In this document: in pieces, positions 45,218 to 58,657 of the stretch
Layout of the letters: the number at the start of each line of letters is the position of its first letter
Position numbering within the stretch: position 1 is the stretch's first letter
Assembly (NCBI GenBank): GCA_029531795.1
Contig: JAPEIS010000006.1
Span: 248,001-312,000, forward strand
Direction of reading: 5' to 3'
Source of the DNA: Sclerotinia nivalis
Taxonomy: Eukaryota > Ascomycota > Leotiomycetes > Helotiales > Sclerotiniaceae
Length of the DNA stretch: 64,000 nucleotides
The notes under the pieces: model-generated
Databases searched by the model: none
What the model saw: the letters and a program-made list of their open reading frames with translations, nothing else
Told to the model about the DNA's origin: nothing
Program-made: the position numbers and the translations under genes

Positions 45218-45226
45218 ACGAAATAC

Positions 45227-48200
45227 TATTGATTGATTGATTGATTGAATTAACGTCTACATTGAGTCTAAGACTATCTAAGACGGCTAGAAGCTTTGTA
45301 GGCTCCTAACAAATAACAATTGGTGAAATGCTGGCCGTATTAGGCTGTAGCTAGTACAATTTGGAGAGATTGAGATAGCCTCAATCTATTAATTTTGAAT
45401 AGGGGAAGTGAAAACTAATTCTGGGGAATAAAGCCCGCTTTACAAATACTCTTGTATATAATAAAGAAAATAACAAATGAAATATAATATAAATCGAAAT
45501 TGGAACGATTTACTTTGTATAGAGGGGTAAATTGATCAAAATAACTAAATTGATCAAATTGATCCAATTAACTATTTTCTTTTGGTTTATTTTTTTCTTC
45601 TTCGCCTTTTTGTTCTATATCTTTTTGTATTCTAGCAAGATGCCATGGTTTGGTGGTTATTTTTGTTGTTTCGATAAATTTGAGGGTTTTGATGATTCCT
45701 ATTTTGGTGTGAAGTAGATATTTCATAGAAAGTCGAGAGGTAGGATTGTTTGTTTTGAGTATTCTTTTAGTTGATTTGTATAAAGAGTAATTGAGAAGAA
45801 GATGATTTGGGGAATCTTTTTTTCTATATCTACAATTATTATTTGATGAGATTCCGAATCATTGTAAGTAGGATTTGAAGTATCCGTGATTGATTTTAAG
45901 TTGAAACAAAATGCTAATAGAATTTCTTTTGGTGTTTTCTGGAATTCCGATTTTTAAATTAGTTTTTCAGGAGTATATTTTCGAATAGGCTGATTTGGAT
46001 GAATTAAGAAGGGATTTCTATTTCTCGGATTTCGTTCTTTTGATATTTATTTCCAATGAAGCAAAGTTGGTTTTGTTTGATGATGATTTTTGTTTTGTAG
46101 TTTCTTTTGTTAAAGTATCAATCAATTCGTTTCCTTCAATAGAGGTATGCCCTGGAATTCAATTAAGGGAGATTTTAGTTCCTTTTCTAAGGAGAGTTTC
46201 TGTGGCTTTGATTGCTTTAATTTGATATATCTGACTAAAAGCATTAGAGGGTGTTTTCAATCGGTATAATCCGGCTTAATTGTTTAAGTAGATTTTGAAT
46301 TTTTCGTTTAGTTGAGTAATGGAGCTAGTATATTCGATTGCTTTAGTGACTCCAAGAAGTTCATCATTATAGATAAGCTGATTCATTTCAATATTGATGG
46401 TTTCCTGATGTGAAATCTGATCATTCGATAGAATAATTGCAATCCCGATTCCAATTCCGATTCCATTCAAAGTGGATGAGGTATTAGTATATATTGTAAT
46501 GGTATTCTTGTATCTGTATTTGAATATAAGGTTATGGACAATTGCAGTATCCTTTTTTGCTAGTTTGTTGATATTGATTTTGTATGGAGTATTCTTTTTC
46601 CAAGGAGGGAAGTGAAAATGATCGATTTTCTTTAGAGTCAAAGGATCGATATCTTCTTCGATTGAATTTGTGATTTTCTCAAGTTGAGTAGGTTTAGGTA
46701 GTTTTCTTTGAGGGGTTATTATCGAGCTTTGATCTTCTTTTTCGGCAATCAATCTTTTGGAAATTAGATTAATAGGGTAGGAAGGTGAGATTTTCAATAA
46801 TCTGAAAGTATATTGTCTGATTCCAGTATTTAATCTGATTTTTGGAGGGTACAAAGCAGTTTCCACTTTTATTAGTTTTATTGGAGAAGTTTTGAATATT
46901 CTTAGTATCTTTCGAAGAGCGAGATTCTGAAGTAATTGAAGAATCTTTTTGAATTAGACTTGATCTTTTCATCAAATGATTGATTTGTAATCAGTTATAT
47001 TGGTAATATATATTATATAGAATTGCTTTAAAGCTTTGGGACTAAGTTCTTTCTCAGTATTGACTAATCTGACCATTCGATAGAAAGAGGTTTTAGCTTG
47101 AATAACTCGGATTGTAATATGTTGTTTGAAATTGAGGCCGAAATCGAATTAAATATCTAGTCATCTAATTAGTAATGAGGGTTGTATAATTTCAGAATTT
47201 GGAAGTTTGATTAAAGTGTCTTTTGTATATTTGAAGGTGGAGAAGTGTATTAGCTTCGTTTTTGCTAAATCGAATTGAATGGCGTTTTTCTTATTAAAAG
47301 TATAGATCTGTTTCACTGCTTTTTCAAGGGAAATGATATTCTTTTTTTAGTTTGAGGAATGAGTGATCAAGGTTATATCATCAATATACAAGAGATATTC
47401 AATTGAATTCGATTAGAAGAGATCTCGAATATAGATTAGAAAGAGGATTGATGAGATTGGATTTCCTTGAGGGATTCTAGTGTTGATTGGTTTAAAAACT
47501 TTGGTTTGATTATCAAACGAAAGTTTGAGTAATCTTTCTTCCAAAAATGATGAGATCCATATAATAAGACTAATTGGGAGATTGAGGTTCTTGTAAATAT
47601 TTAAAAGTCGATTTTTGGATATATAATCGAAGGTCTTTTTAATATTTAGGAAAAGGGTTGAGGTTTTCTTTTTGATTTTTGTATTTCTTTCGATTTCGAT
47701 GGTAAACAGGATTGCTGTATCGATAACTGATTTCTTTTGTCTTCCACCCATTTGGAAATGATACAATAGATTCATAGTTTCGATTAGAAAGCTAAACCTT
47801 TGAGTTAGAATTCTTTTACTAATTTTGCCTAAACAATTGAGAAAAACAATAACTCTATAAACTTTTGGAATAATATAATCTGGTTTCGAAGGTTTCTTGA
47901 ATATCACTCCTGTAGCTTGTTTTCAACAAGAAGGATGGTAATCAAGATCAATTAGATTGTTGAAAAGGATAAAGAAAGTTTTTGAGATTGCTTTATAAAC
48001 TCGAATAATGATTTTTTGAATGATTCTATCTGGGTTTGGACTTTTTTCTTTGATTTTAATTGAACAAGCATTAAAAAGTTCATTTTCCGTAAATTTAAGC
48101 CAATCCCACTTTTTCGATTGTTTGTATCCTTCCCATTTGGGTGCTGTAGTATTTGAAGAGGGAAAAAATAAAACAGATTTGAAAGCTAAGCATTTCCCTT

Positions 48201-51103
48201 CGAAAGAACTTTCGAGTTGAAAAAAATTGGATCGGATATTCGAAATCCTTTCGATTTGAAGATTTTTCGTATATAATATTGCCTTAAAGATCGTTTGGGT
48301 ATCCTCTTTTTCTAGGAATTCGTTCCAATGATTCTTTTTCACTGTTTTGATAGTTTGAAAGTAATGATTCCTTACTGATTAGTATATTTTCTTGAATATA
48401 TCGTCTTCAGGGTATCGTTTAGTATTTTCATATTCATTTGCAAATCATTTCCAAAGAGTTTTCAGTTTTAAAGACCACCAGGGCTTTGCTCTTTTGGTTG
48501 ATTTGATTCTTGGTATACTGATTTCAGCCGAATTGATGATTATTCGGGTGAATTCTATTGTAGTTTTATTCAGTATTTGCATTTGCTGGTTTTTGTTGAG
48601 AAAAGAATCAAGTGAATTGGATTTTAAAATAATGATATTGAAGTAATCATTAGAATTCAGGATAGTTGAAAATGATAGTTTTGATTCGAGGGTATTTGTG
48701 AATTTGTTTTAATCCATCTGTTTTGTATTGAATCTTACTAACAAAGCAATATTTGTTGAACGAATTCCGATGCTTTTAACTTCAAATAAGATTTCTAAAT
48801 GATTTAATCCAAAATCAGGAAGAATTTGCTAATCAATAATATTGGAGGATATTGTTTCAATAGTTAAAGTAAAATCAAGAATGTTTGGATTTGTTATATT
48901 TGTTCGATAGAAGGTATTAGTTCTTGTTTCATTAAAAAAAATGAAATTGTGATTTTCAAATTATTCGGCTAATTGGTTGGTATTGGGGCTTTTATTAGAA
49001 AAGGGATTCCATTAAGGGTGGTAAGAATTAAAATCTTCTGTGAGAATGGTATGATGAGTAAAAGGGATATTGAAGAGGTATTTTTCGATAGTATAGCCTT
49101 TCTCTTGAGTTTGATCGGTTTTGTTGTATATGTTGAATAATTGAATTGTATGATTTCCCTAAGTGATATCAATGATTTGGATATCTGGGTCTTTTGAAAA
49201 ATTGGATGCTAGGGCTACTAATGGTTTGTAATTTTTCGAAATGTAGATCATTGTATAAGGGCGAAGGTTCGAAGGATTATTGGGAAGGAGTTGAGAATAG
49301 CTGGAATGAGCGATCGATCTAGTTGAAGAATAGTTTTTTTCGGGATTCGAGAGGATTCAGGGTTCTTGAATGATTATAAGATCGATATTGAGTTTTAAAG
49401 CAAGTTGAAGAGCGTTTTCGGTAGTTTGAGAGTTTTTGTTTAAATTGATTTGAAAAATGTGTATATTGTTGTATAGTATTTAGAAGGATTTCTTTATAAT
49501 TGCTTAATATATTTCGTATACTTTGGAATTAGCTTTGTACTCTCCTTTGCAATTAGTGCATTTAATCATTAAATGCTGATAGGGTTTGCCTTTAGCTTGA
49601 CAAATTAAGTAAAAGTGACCGGCTATAGCATGATTGTTGTTACAGAGATTATAGGCTGGAGGTTTTTTGCAAAATGATTCGTTATAGCCGAATCCTTGAC
49701 ATTTATTGTATTAAGAGGAAGAGATGAAAGAATAGAATCGTTCGACTTTAACACTAATACCAGTAATATATAGTCTTTTTCGAATAGCTATCTCTGTTTT
49801 CTTTTGTATAACGAATACAATGATTATTACTCCTTCTTATTGATTAACTTTTTTGGAAACATTAATAAGCCAATAGGGAGTACCCATAAAAACAAAACCT
49901 GAATTAAAGATCTTAATTTCCTTTTTAATTAGATTTATACCTTTCGGGCCTAAGAATTCCTTAATTGGAATTTTATAAATAATAACTTTATACCATAGTT
50001 TATCGATTTATATTCTCTTTGATCAAATGATTTGATTCTAGATTTCTTTCTTTTCGATTAGGAATTGTACATTGAAAAGGCTATTAATAATTAAAATAAT
50101 ATTATTGTTTCTAATTATAATAATAACTGAAATAATAGATCCATTGATATTAGTCTTTCTGAAAACTTTATTGATTTTGTTTCTTGTATATAATAGTATA
50201 AAAAAAATAGGTTAATAAAAAGATGGATTAATAAAAATCAATTGTTTATTAAAAATATCTTTCTTTTGTTCTGTAGATTTTTGTTTTATAAAGTTTCCCT
50301 TTATAACTACTTTTTATTTCTTTATTGTTTTGGTAATTGAAGTATAGTTTTTTTTATTTATTATTGAAGGATTTGTTGAAAAAGTAATTGAATGATTGGG
50401 AAGATTGGAAAGGTGATTAGTTTGTTTTTCAATTCTTTTGATTGCATTTTCGAAATGGAAAATCTATAAAATGATAATATTTGAAGCTCTAATAAGTTTC
50501 CCTTTTTCAAGATATTCACGGAATAATTCGATTAAATCTAGAATCTTCGATTATTCTTCGATATCCTTTTCCATAAAAATAACTAGAATAAAAAGGTTTT
50601 TTGTTTTTTGGATGGCTTTTTTTGATTTTGTAGGGCTAAATTCTGAATGGTTGAATTGTTTTTTTTGTTTATTATTGAATTAAAGTATAGAAGAAATAAT
50701 AAATAATTTGAAAGAATCATTAAAGCTAAAAATATTATATTGAACTTAAAAGTTGAAGAATTGAAAAAGGGTTGGGTTAGAAAAAATAAATGGGGGATTA
50801 TTGAAGCTCTTTTTATAAAGAAATAATGCAAATTTTTTTTGAATTGGAATACCTAAAATAACTTTTAAAAAGCTGGATGGGATAGTATCAACCATAATAA
50901 TCTCTTCATCCATAATAGAAGAGTTTTTATGTGAATTTTCGTATAAGTTTTGTATTTTGAACAACAATAATAGTATTATAATAATTATTGGGCCGATTTA
51001 TTTGAGAATAATTGGAATGGATTTTGGGAGTATTTCTTTATTAAATAAAGGGAAGAACTAGTCGTATTTCGAAGAAATTTTGTTCTTCGAAATTTGTTAT
51101 GTA
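45227..51103 (-). mobile_element. Tad-like LINE, copy 3 (heavily RIPed)
   Basis: About 5,877 bp, same family and orientation as copy 2. Left-end GATT tail (45229 onward) and a 9-bp duplication ACGAAATAC (45218-45226 and 51104-51112). RNase H (about 46866-46276), RT (about 47907-47413) and endonuclease remnants are readable. More AT-rich and with more stops than copies 1 and 2. It still keeps TGG at some codons that are stops in the others. Confidence 0.9.
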
Positions 51104-51112
51104 ACGAAATAC

Positions 51113-54100
51113 CATTCAACATTGGAATACGAACGACTTCCACCATACATGAGTTATAGCTTTAAATTTCTTAAGACTATATAATCACTAGACTTGTGCC
51201 ATTGATATGTATATGAAAATTCTCTTCGGTTCGATGTGAGAGCTAGGCCGTGACATGATGGGTGACAATCCAAGAAATTGAGAAGACTCGAGACGTTCTT
51301 CAATGTATTAATACTAAAAATTCAATAAATAACTATTTGGCATATAATACCATGAATTGAGGCATGATAATTTCTATGATTTTGATGAACTATGTCTGAA
51401 TTTGATTATATGTGATGCAAAACATAAAGAATCCTCCCTTGTCACTTAAAGGAGTAAGCTCAGGTGTATAGTAGTACAATAGTCTATCCGATATATCTGT
51501 ATTCTACCTCTATTAATATTTACACCCCTTAGTTCTTAGGTATAAACTTATCTAATATCTGAGATGAGATATCACGGCGCACGGTGTACTTAACTTTCGG
51601 ATGATAATTACCGTCTCCTATTTGAAGGAACAAAGCAACGATAAAGCTTTCTATTTCACGGATTTATCAACAGCTCAAAACTACATCTTCATTACTTAAA
51701 TGCTGGTGTCTCTCTATATTCGTCGCTTTCAAACTTTTGCTTCAAAGGTTGTTTATACTTCTCAGAGTCATTCCTCGGTTGTCCGTTTACCTAATATATG
51801 ATCCGTTATTGTTGGTATCACTTCGGTGATACTATTACATAGTACTATTGTAGTATATTGTGTTATTCATTCTTGCCAGCTACATTATAAGAAATAGGGG
51901 CTATTTATGTGAAAGGAGAAGCGGCTAGAACTCGCTGGTTCTATGGCTCCCTTTATGAGGTTGGTCACATGACTTTCCAACAGTTATGGTTGATTATTAT
52001 AATAGTTGAGCAGTGGAAGTCGTCAGGAATTTTTCAGTCCACACCTTCCTTATACTTTCCGCTATCTTTGATTGCATCACTATTATCCAAGTGAAAAGTT
52101 ACCTAGAACTGTGAATCTCAATAACAATTCGACCAAGGTCCACCGACGATACTTACTTCGGCTGCTAGTACTAAAATGATTTTTCGTACCACCACCTTGA
52201 TGGTAACAAGTCATTAGTATCAGCAACTGATAAACTAGCCTAAGGCCGAGGGTGACAAGGTAATTGTGATGTATTGACATTTTAATCTTATTTCGTCATC
52301 ACATACATATGTATCGTGGCACTTGACTACAAGATTGTGATTGGTATGTCGATTAAGTATTCTTTTTATAATAATAATAAGTTATTATTAGAATCCGCTA
52401 GATTGAAATCTTCATGAACGATATAAATGTGCTTCTGAGAAGACTATCTAAGCGCATGTGGACCTAGGCTTCTGCCGTTATATTATTAAGCCGTGTGAAC
52501 TTAAACTTCTCTTCCTCTCTTCCTCTCTTGCCATTATTCAATCGTTATTCTTCGTTGATATTGCTTTCTATTTATTATATGGGTAAACAAACGAGTGGCT
52601 TATGATTCGTTCAACTAAGACTTTCCCCTTCTTCTTCTCCTCTGATATTGATCAAAGTTTGTGTAGAATTTTTGGACATGATTTTAAACTTCCTCAGACT
52701 TAGCGCAAAACTTTTAATACCGTCAGGGAGTGAATATTGATGAATAGATCATAAATTAGCCTTGGCATAGACTATTCCATACACTTTTAAGATCATATAT
52801 CGAGAAACTCGGACTAGTAGGCACAGTTGACAAGAGGATGAGAGGTTTTCCTTATATTGCACATCACACAAATGTGACAGAAGAAAGACGTGTTGAATAA
52901 AATTAGGGAGAAGAACGTACGTGGAGCCAGATATTTATACCGCCTACAGCTACCAACCAACCACGTTTAACTTTTTCACACTCCTGCTATTTTTAAACTA
53001 TGCAGCTTTGATTCTGGAATCACAACTTCAAACTCAAGATATTCAAGGTAGATCTACTCTTTAGTTAATGAATGATATAGAGTACAACCACTGATTTGAG
53101 TGAATTCCGTTTGTTTTCCATCTGAAAAAGCCACACAGCTAACCCAGGGATATTTCTAAATAAGTTGGTAATCTTTCAGGGAAGAGCTCTTAGTTCTTAT
53201 CTCTAATTTGTGGTTTTTGAAAGTATTCCAGATAAAGGAATACAGTGCAAGGAATGCACAGGCTGATCTGCCGAATAAATTAATTGTGTGGTTAGAACCT
53301 AAGTAACCTTGTATGAAGATGTAAAATCTTACAGAGATTTGACTGCCAGAAAAACGTCACGGTCATATACGTGTAACAATGATATAAGAAATTCAAAGAA
53401 ACGAGTAAAGCGAAGTTAATTATGTGAGCTTTAAAATGATTGAGTGTCGCCATTGATATTTAAAATCTAAAATGACTATCGCCAGCAGGGAAAGGGTCAT
53501 GAGAAAAGTAATTCGGCAAATTGCTTTTATACTATCGAAACTCTACTCTCAGGACATAACAGTTAAACATATTTTACTCTCATATCATTTCGAATATAGT
53601 CTGAAATAGCTAGAATCTATCCAGATTTTTTTTTATTTTCCACTGGAAGAGAGCGGGGTTGAGTGTCAAATTTATAATATGAATATATAATCTATGGTGG
53701 GAAGTAGAATCTGTAATGGGAAGATGGAATGTAGAATGGGAAAGTGGAATCTATAGCAGGCGGGTATAATCTATATTGAGAGAATAGAATCTATAATAGA
53801 AAGATAGATTTTATAATAGAGGTACGGTATAAATTCTATTTATTTCAGATTGGATTCTTAGTAGTGTGACGATGGTCTAATTCAAGGCATAGTAAGAAAG
53901 AATCAATTTATTCATACTAGAGAATAACAAACTACTGTATAATATTGAGCCTTTTATGGTCCCCGCGGAGAGGACCAAAACCTTAAGCGAATGAAAAGCC
54001 CTGCCTATGTTGGGGTCCTGAGGCATTCATGCCAGGATCGTCACAAGTAGTATGAAAGTAATGTCACGGATAACCACGTGATGCCTAATAGCCTGCCGGC

Positions 54101-54429
54101 CACTATACATTCACTTCTCCATTACTTTACAAGGCAATACAACATTATTGAAGAATTGAATTTTTCGAAAAACGCGTTTATTATTGCGTTTTATTGATCA
54201 ATCGATCGTTCTTATCATCTATAGGATTTAAAAACGAAACTTTTCGGCCCCGACAGATGTTATACAGACGCGTTCCTGTTATTATACCTCCTGCCCCCCT
54301 AATCTTTTCCCTTTCTCAATCTTTGATCAATACAATCAATATTGTTACTAATAAAGCAAATGAAAATCAATAAATCTTTAGCTTTATTACTTTATTGTAG
54401 AATGAATATTTTAATATTGAAACAATTCG
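51113..54429. other. AT-rich gene-free tract
   Basis: 3.3 kb with no recognisable coding sequence on either strand; the open frames are short and lack family features. A GC-richer stretch near 53960-54110 contains GGTCCCCGCGGAG and other motifs but no defined ends. Probably old repeat relics. Confidence 0.4.
53685..53826. repeat. Degenerate minisatellite
   Basis: About six imperfect copies of a 20-25 bp unit around GGGAAGTAGAATCTATAAT. Confidence 0.7.
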
Positions 54430-54747
54430 AGTTTTTTTTGCTCGACTTCGTAAACCCCTGATCGCATTTTGCATCGATATCTTTTCTATTGCAAACAAAT
54501 ATTTCGATTCATATATCAATGGATTATATCCTTTTTGAATTACCAAACCCTCTATTATTCTTTTTGCTCAACCAAACCCTAATTTTATACAACAAAAAAC
54601 TACAATTCAATACCTTAAAGATTTTACTTATATTCAGAAAACTACAATTTCAATTATACAATCTATAATCTCAAAAGCTAAAAACCAATTCAAAACTCAA
54701 TTTAAAACTTTAAACAAAATCGATATTCGTTTCTTTATTCGCATTAG
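54430..54747 (+). pseudogene. LINE ORF1 remnant, left part (element D)
   Basis: A plus-strand frame (LRKPLIAFCIDIFSIANK ... then Lys/Gln-rich KTQFKTLNKIDIRFFIRI) is interrupted at 54747 by gypsy element A and continues in the same frame after 60977. Together with the zinc-knuckle part at 61429 onward it looks like ORF1 of another Tad-like LINE family. The family call rests on motif layout only. Confidence 0.45.
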
Positions 54748-54984
54748 TGTCACGGGGTCAGGGCCGGGCCACTGGACCGGCCCCTTTAGTAGGCTCCACC
54801 TGTCCGATCCAGCACCGAGCGGGGCACGCTCGGTGATCGTACCCTGTAAGAGCGCTAGGGCTTGGAGCCCTAGTATATACAAATGTATTTAAAGGAAATG
54901 TTCCTTTTGTAGAAACGTAGTTTTTCGAGTTATGTTTTATCAATAAAAGTGATTTCTGTTATTCTATTTGTTGCTTTTGTGATA
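54748..54984 (+). repeat. 5' LTR of element A
   Basis: 237 bp, starts TGTCACGG, ends TTGTGATA. GC-rich in its first half, with hairpins such as ACCGAGCG...CGCTCGGT and CTAGGGCT-TGG-AGCCCTAG. Its first half is much less mutated than the 3' LTR. Confidence 0.88.
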
Positions 54985-56153
54985 TTATATAGTTTCTTTC
55001 TATTTGTGTTGACAATTCTATGATGTCGTTCTGTTTGTATTTGCCTAGCCAGCCCGGTTCCCCTGAAGAATTCGTTATCGTTGTAACTAGTGATATTGTG
55101 ATCTGGTATCGTTATCTCATTTCCCTTTATGAATTCAGTATAAGAATGGAAACAGAAGTAATCGATCTGCAATCTGTAGTTCAAAAGCTTACTTTTGATT
55201 TACAAATCGAGAAAACTGTATTTATATAATGGAGAGAGGAGAACGATAGATTGATTATCTATTTAATTCAATTTCATTTTATCTTTGTTGCTTTGTTTGT
55301 TTCAATTCTTACCGATCAGATCAATCCCTCGCCTTTGATTCCTGTTATAATTCCAGTTGCTGTTCTTGTTCTATCGAAACCTCAATTGAATGAGAAGGTA
55401 TCTGATCCTGTATTGTTTGATAGAACGAAAATCGATCTTGATCGATTTGTCGATCAAATATAGAATAAAATGTATATCAATTCCGATTGTTTCATTTCTC
55501 TATATTCCTGTCTGATTTATATAACTGGAAGATTAACTGAACTCGCTGTTGCACAAATTCGACTATATAATATCAAAGGATAATTTGTTAAATTTGCCGA
55601 TTATAAAGATCTATTGTAAATACTAGAAAGAGTTTATGGAAATCAGAATAAACAGGTCGAGGTCTGGAAATTCTTGATCAATTTGAGATAAAGGAATCAA
55701 TTGTTTTATATTTTCTATATTGAGTTTTAAAGATTAGTATTAGAAATCGGGATAGCCGATGATAATAGTACTCTGGTTATCCTATTAGAATAAGCTTTGT
55801 TGAATGAACTAAAGAACCAGATTGTTACCATCGAGTCTTTTACGGATAGTGCCGATATATTCGTTGCTTTCATACAGATATTAGAGAATCGTTATCTATA
55901 TCTGATAAAACCGATCGGCTCTGATTGTAGCCTAATCGTTTTGCTATTTCGTATTATTACTCAAAACCTGAATCCTATTAACTGTACCTTTGTTTTGTCC
56001 CCGAATCCTATTGTTCGATTTACTGCTTCCGTTACGATTATGCTTGTTGAAGATCCAATGGATTTCAGTTCCTAAAGATGTACTAATAGATGCGAATGAG
56101 GGGAATGCTTCTGTTGTAGGTTTGTTGATCATTATGTAAAAGATTGTCTGTTT

Positions 56154-56366
56154 TGTCACGGGGTCCCCGTATATGGTATACGGAGACCGCTCGGGTTCCG
56201 ACCCGTAGGAGTCGGACCTCGGATAAGTGTAGGCTAGCCCCGGTCGGGGCTAGCGCTACACATAAATGTGTTTAAGGAACCGTTCCTTCTATAGAAACGT
56301 AGCTCTTCGAGCTACGTCTTATCAATAAAAGTGATTTCTGTTATCCTGTCTGCTGCCTCCGTGATA
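56154..56366 (+). mobile_element. Solo LTR nested in element A, copy 1
   Basis: 213 bp, TGTCACGG...CCGTGATA, flanked by a perfect 5-bp duplication TGTTT (56149-56153, 56367-56371). Its last ~90 bp closely match the LTR of A, but its first ~120 bp are different and carry perfect hairpins (CCGTATA-TGG-TATACGG; GCTAGCCCC...GGGGCTAGC). Little RIP. Confidence 0.88.
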
Positions 56367-58444
56367 TGTTTCTAGATAATCGTTCTATGCAAATTAGAGC
56401 TAATCTTATTAGTCTTATTTCGCTGTCCCCTGTTCTGTTTTCCATTCAGATTCAATTATATACTATGTCACTATATAGTCTGTTCCCTTTCGGCTTCCCG
56501 AATTCGGGAAACGGAGTCCGTCTGGTATAAGTCGTTGTCAAACGAAAGTTCTGTGTACATTATGTTTGTTTGTTGTTGCAATTCGAGGTTTATCTTTTGT
56601 TGAAGAAACAAGCAATCGAGCAAACCTGATAATATTGTTTGTTATTGTTTTGCCAACGCCTGATCGATCCTATTCTATTTATGCTATAGTGGATAGCGAA
56701 TACGAAGGATATACTTTTGTAGATCGAAATTGGGTTGAAGTTATTAAGTTCCCAATATACAAATTATCTGTCCCGTTCGAAATCATTGGGTTCGATAGGA
56801 AAATACTGTTTGAAAATTGAATGAATCATTATATTCTAATCGATCTGTAAATCAATGATTATTATGAAAAGAGATCAAAAATCTATATCACTGAATTAAT
56901 CTATTATCCGATTATTCTGGGATTAGTGTGGTTAAAGAAATACGATCTTTATATCGAATTCGTATTTAATATATTCCGATTCGATAATAAATTCTATCGA
57001 AAATTCTGTAATACATTGTTGCAATTATCCTATGTGAAAGTGTTGCAGGATGTTCCGGAGAAAGCCCGCTCAGTATACCTGTCTTTCCGTCCGGATGCTC
57101 TTCAAAGCAAGGACATCGCATCTGTATTAATAAAAGTCTGTACAATGTATATTCGTTGCGGTTATAAGATGTTCCAGGTTACTATAAATCTGATTAACGA
57201 TATTCTATCCTAGAAAAAAAATCCTATCCTATCTGATCTATCTAAAGAATTCTGATCCTGGATCAACGTATTCTTTTTGCGAAACGTCGACAAATTGTTT
57301 TTGTATTGATTATACGATTACGATATTTGTTTGAAAAAGGGAGCCAAATTATCATTTGAAGCTTTTTATTTTATATCCCAAAACAAGTTTACTATTTTGA
57401 AAGATTGATTATTCAAGAATCTTCAAAAAAAATTCATCTATTCGAATTCATCTTTTTCAGCTTCGTTTGTTTTGTTTGTTAAGAAACCCGATGGAGGGTT
57501 ACAATTTTATATCGATTATCGAATTTTGAATAATCTATCAACGAAAGATCGTTATCTGTTATTATTTATCAAAGAATTCTTGAACAATTTGAAGAGAATG
57601 AAGTTCTTTACGAAGATCGATATTATCTTTGTATTCAATAATATAAGGATTAAGGAAGGATAAGAATATCTAATTATTTTCTATATTCGTTTTGATCTAT
57701 TTGAGATTCTGATTATACTTTTTAGATTGATCAATGTATCTATTATATTCCAGTATTTTATCAATGATATTCTACAAAAGTATCTAAATATATTCTATAT
57801 TGTTTATCTAAATGATATTCTGATTTATAATAGAATCTGCTTTAAGTATATTGTTTATATTCAAAAGGTTCTGGAAGTTTTAAAGAAGGTTAATCTGTAT
57901 ACGAATCTGAAGAAGTACAATTTTTTGAAATTTGAAACCAAATTCCTAAGCTTTATTGTAGACCAGAAAGGTATCCGAATGGATTCTATAAAGATTAAGA
58001 CAATTGTCGAATAAAAGATTCCGGTCTATCTGATAGATGTACAAATATTTATCAGGTTTGGCAATTTCTATCGACGATTTATTTGTAGTTTTTTGTTTAT
58101 TATACATCCATTAATTAATCTAACCCAAAAAAACATCCTGTTTATTTGAAGTTTTGTTTGTGCGAAAGCTTTTTCCGCTTTGAAGATAGCATTTATTGAA
58201 GTACCAATCCTAATCGCTTTCGATTGAAAAAAAAATGTGATCGTAAAGACCGATGTATCCGATTTCGTATTTGTTAGAGTGCTATCCTAATATAACGATA
58301 TAGGAATCCTGAAATCTATTATGTATTTTTTGAAAAAGTATTCGATTATTGAATATAATTACAAGATTTACGATAAAGAATTACTAACCATTATTCGATA
58401 CTTCGAAAAATAGTATTCAGAATTAAAAAGAATATTGTTTTCGA

Positions 58445-58657
58445 TGTCACGGGGTCCCCGTATATGGTATACGGAGACCGCTCGGGTTCCGACCCACAGG
58501 AGTCGGACCTCGGATAAGTGTAGGCTAGCCCCGGTCGGGGCTAGCGCTATACATAAATGTATTTAAGGAACCGTTCCTTCTATAGAAACGTAGCTCTTCG
58601 AGCTACGTCTTATTAATAAAAGTGATTCCTGTTGTCCTGTCTGTTGCCTCTGTGATA
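58445..58657 (+). mobile_element. Solo LTR nested in element A, copy 2
   Basis: 213 bp, nearly identical to 56154-56366, with its own 5-bp duplication TTCGA (58440-58444, 58658-58662). It interrupts the RNase H region. Confidence 0.88.
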
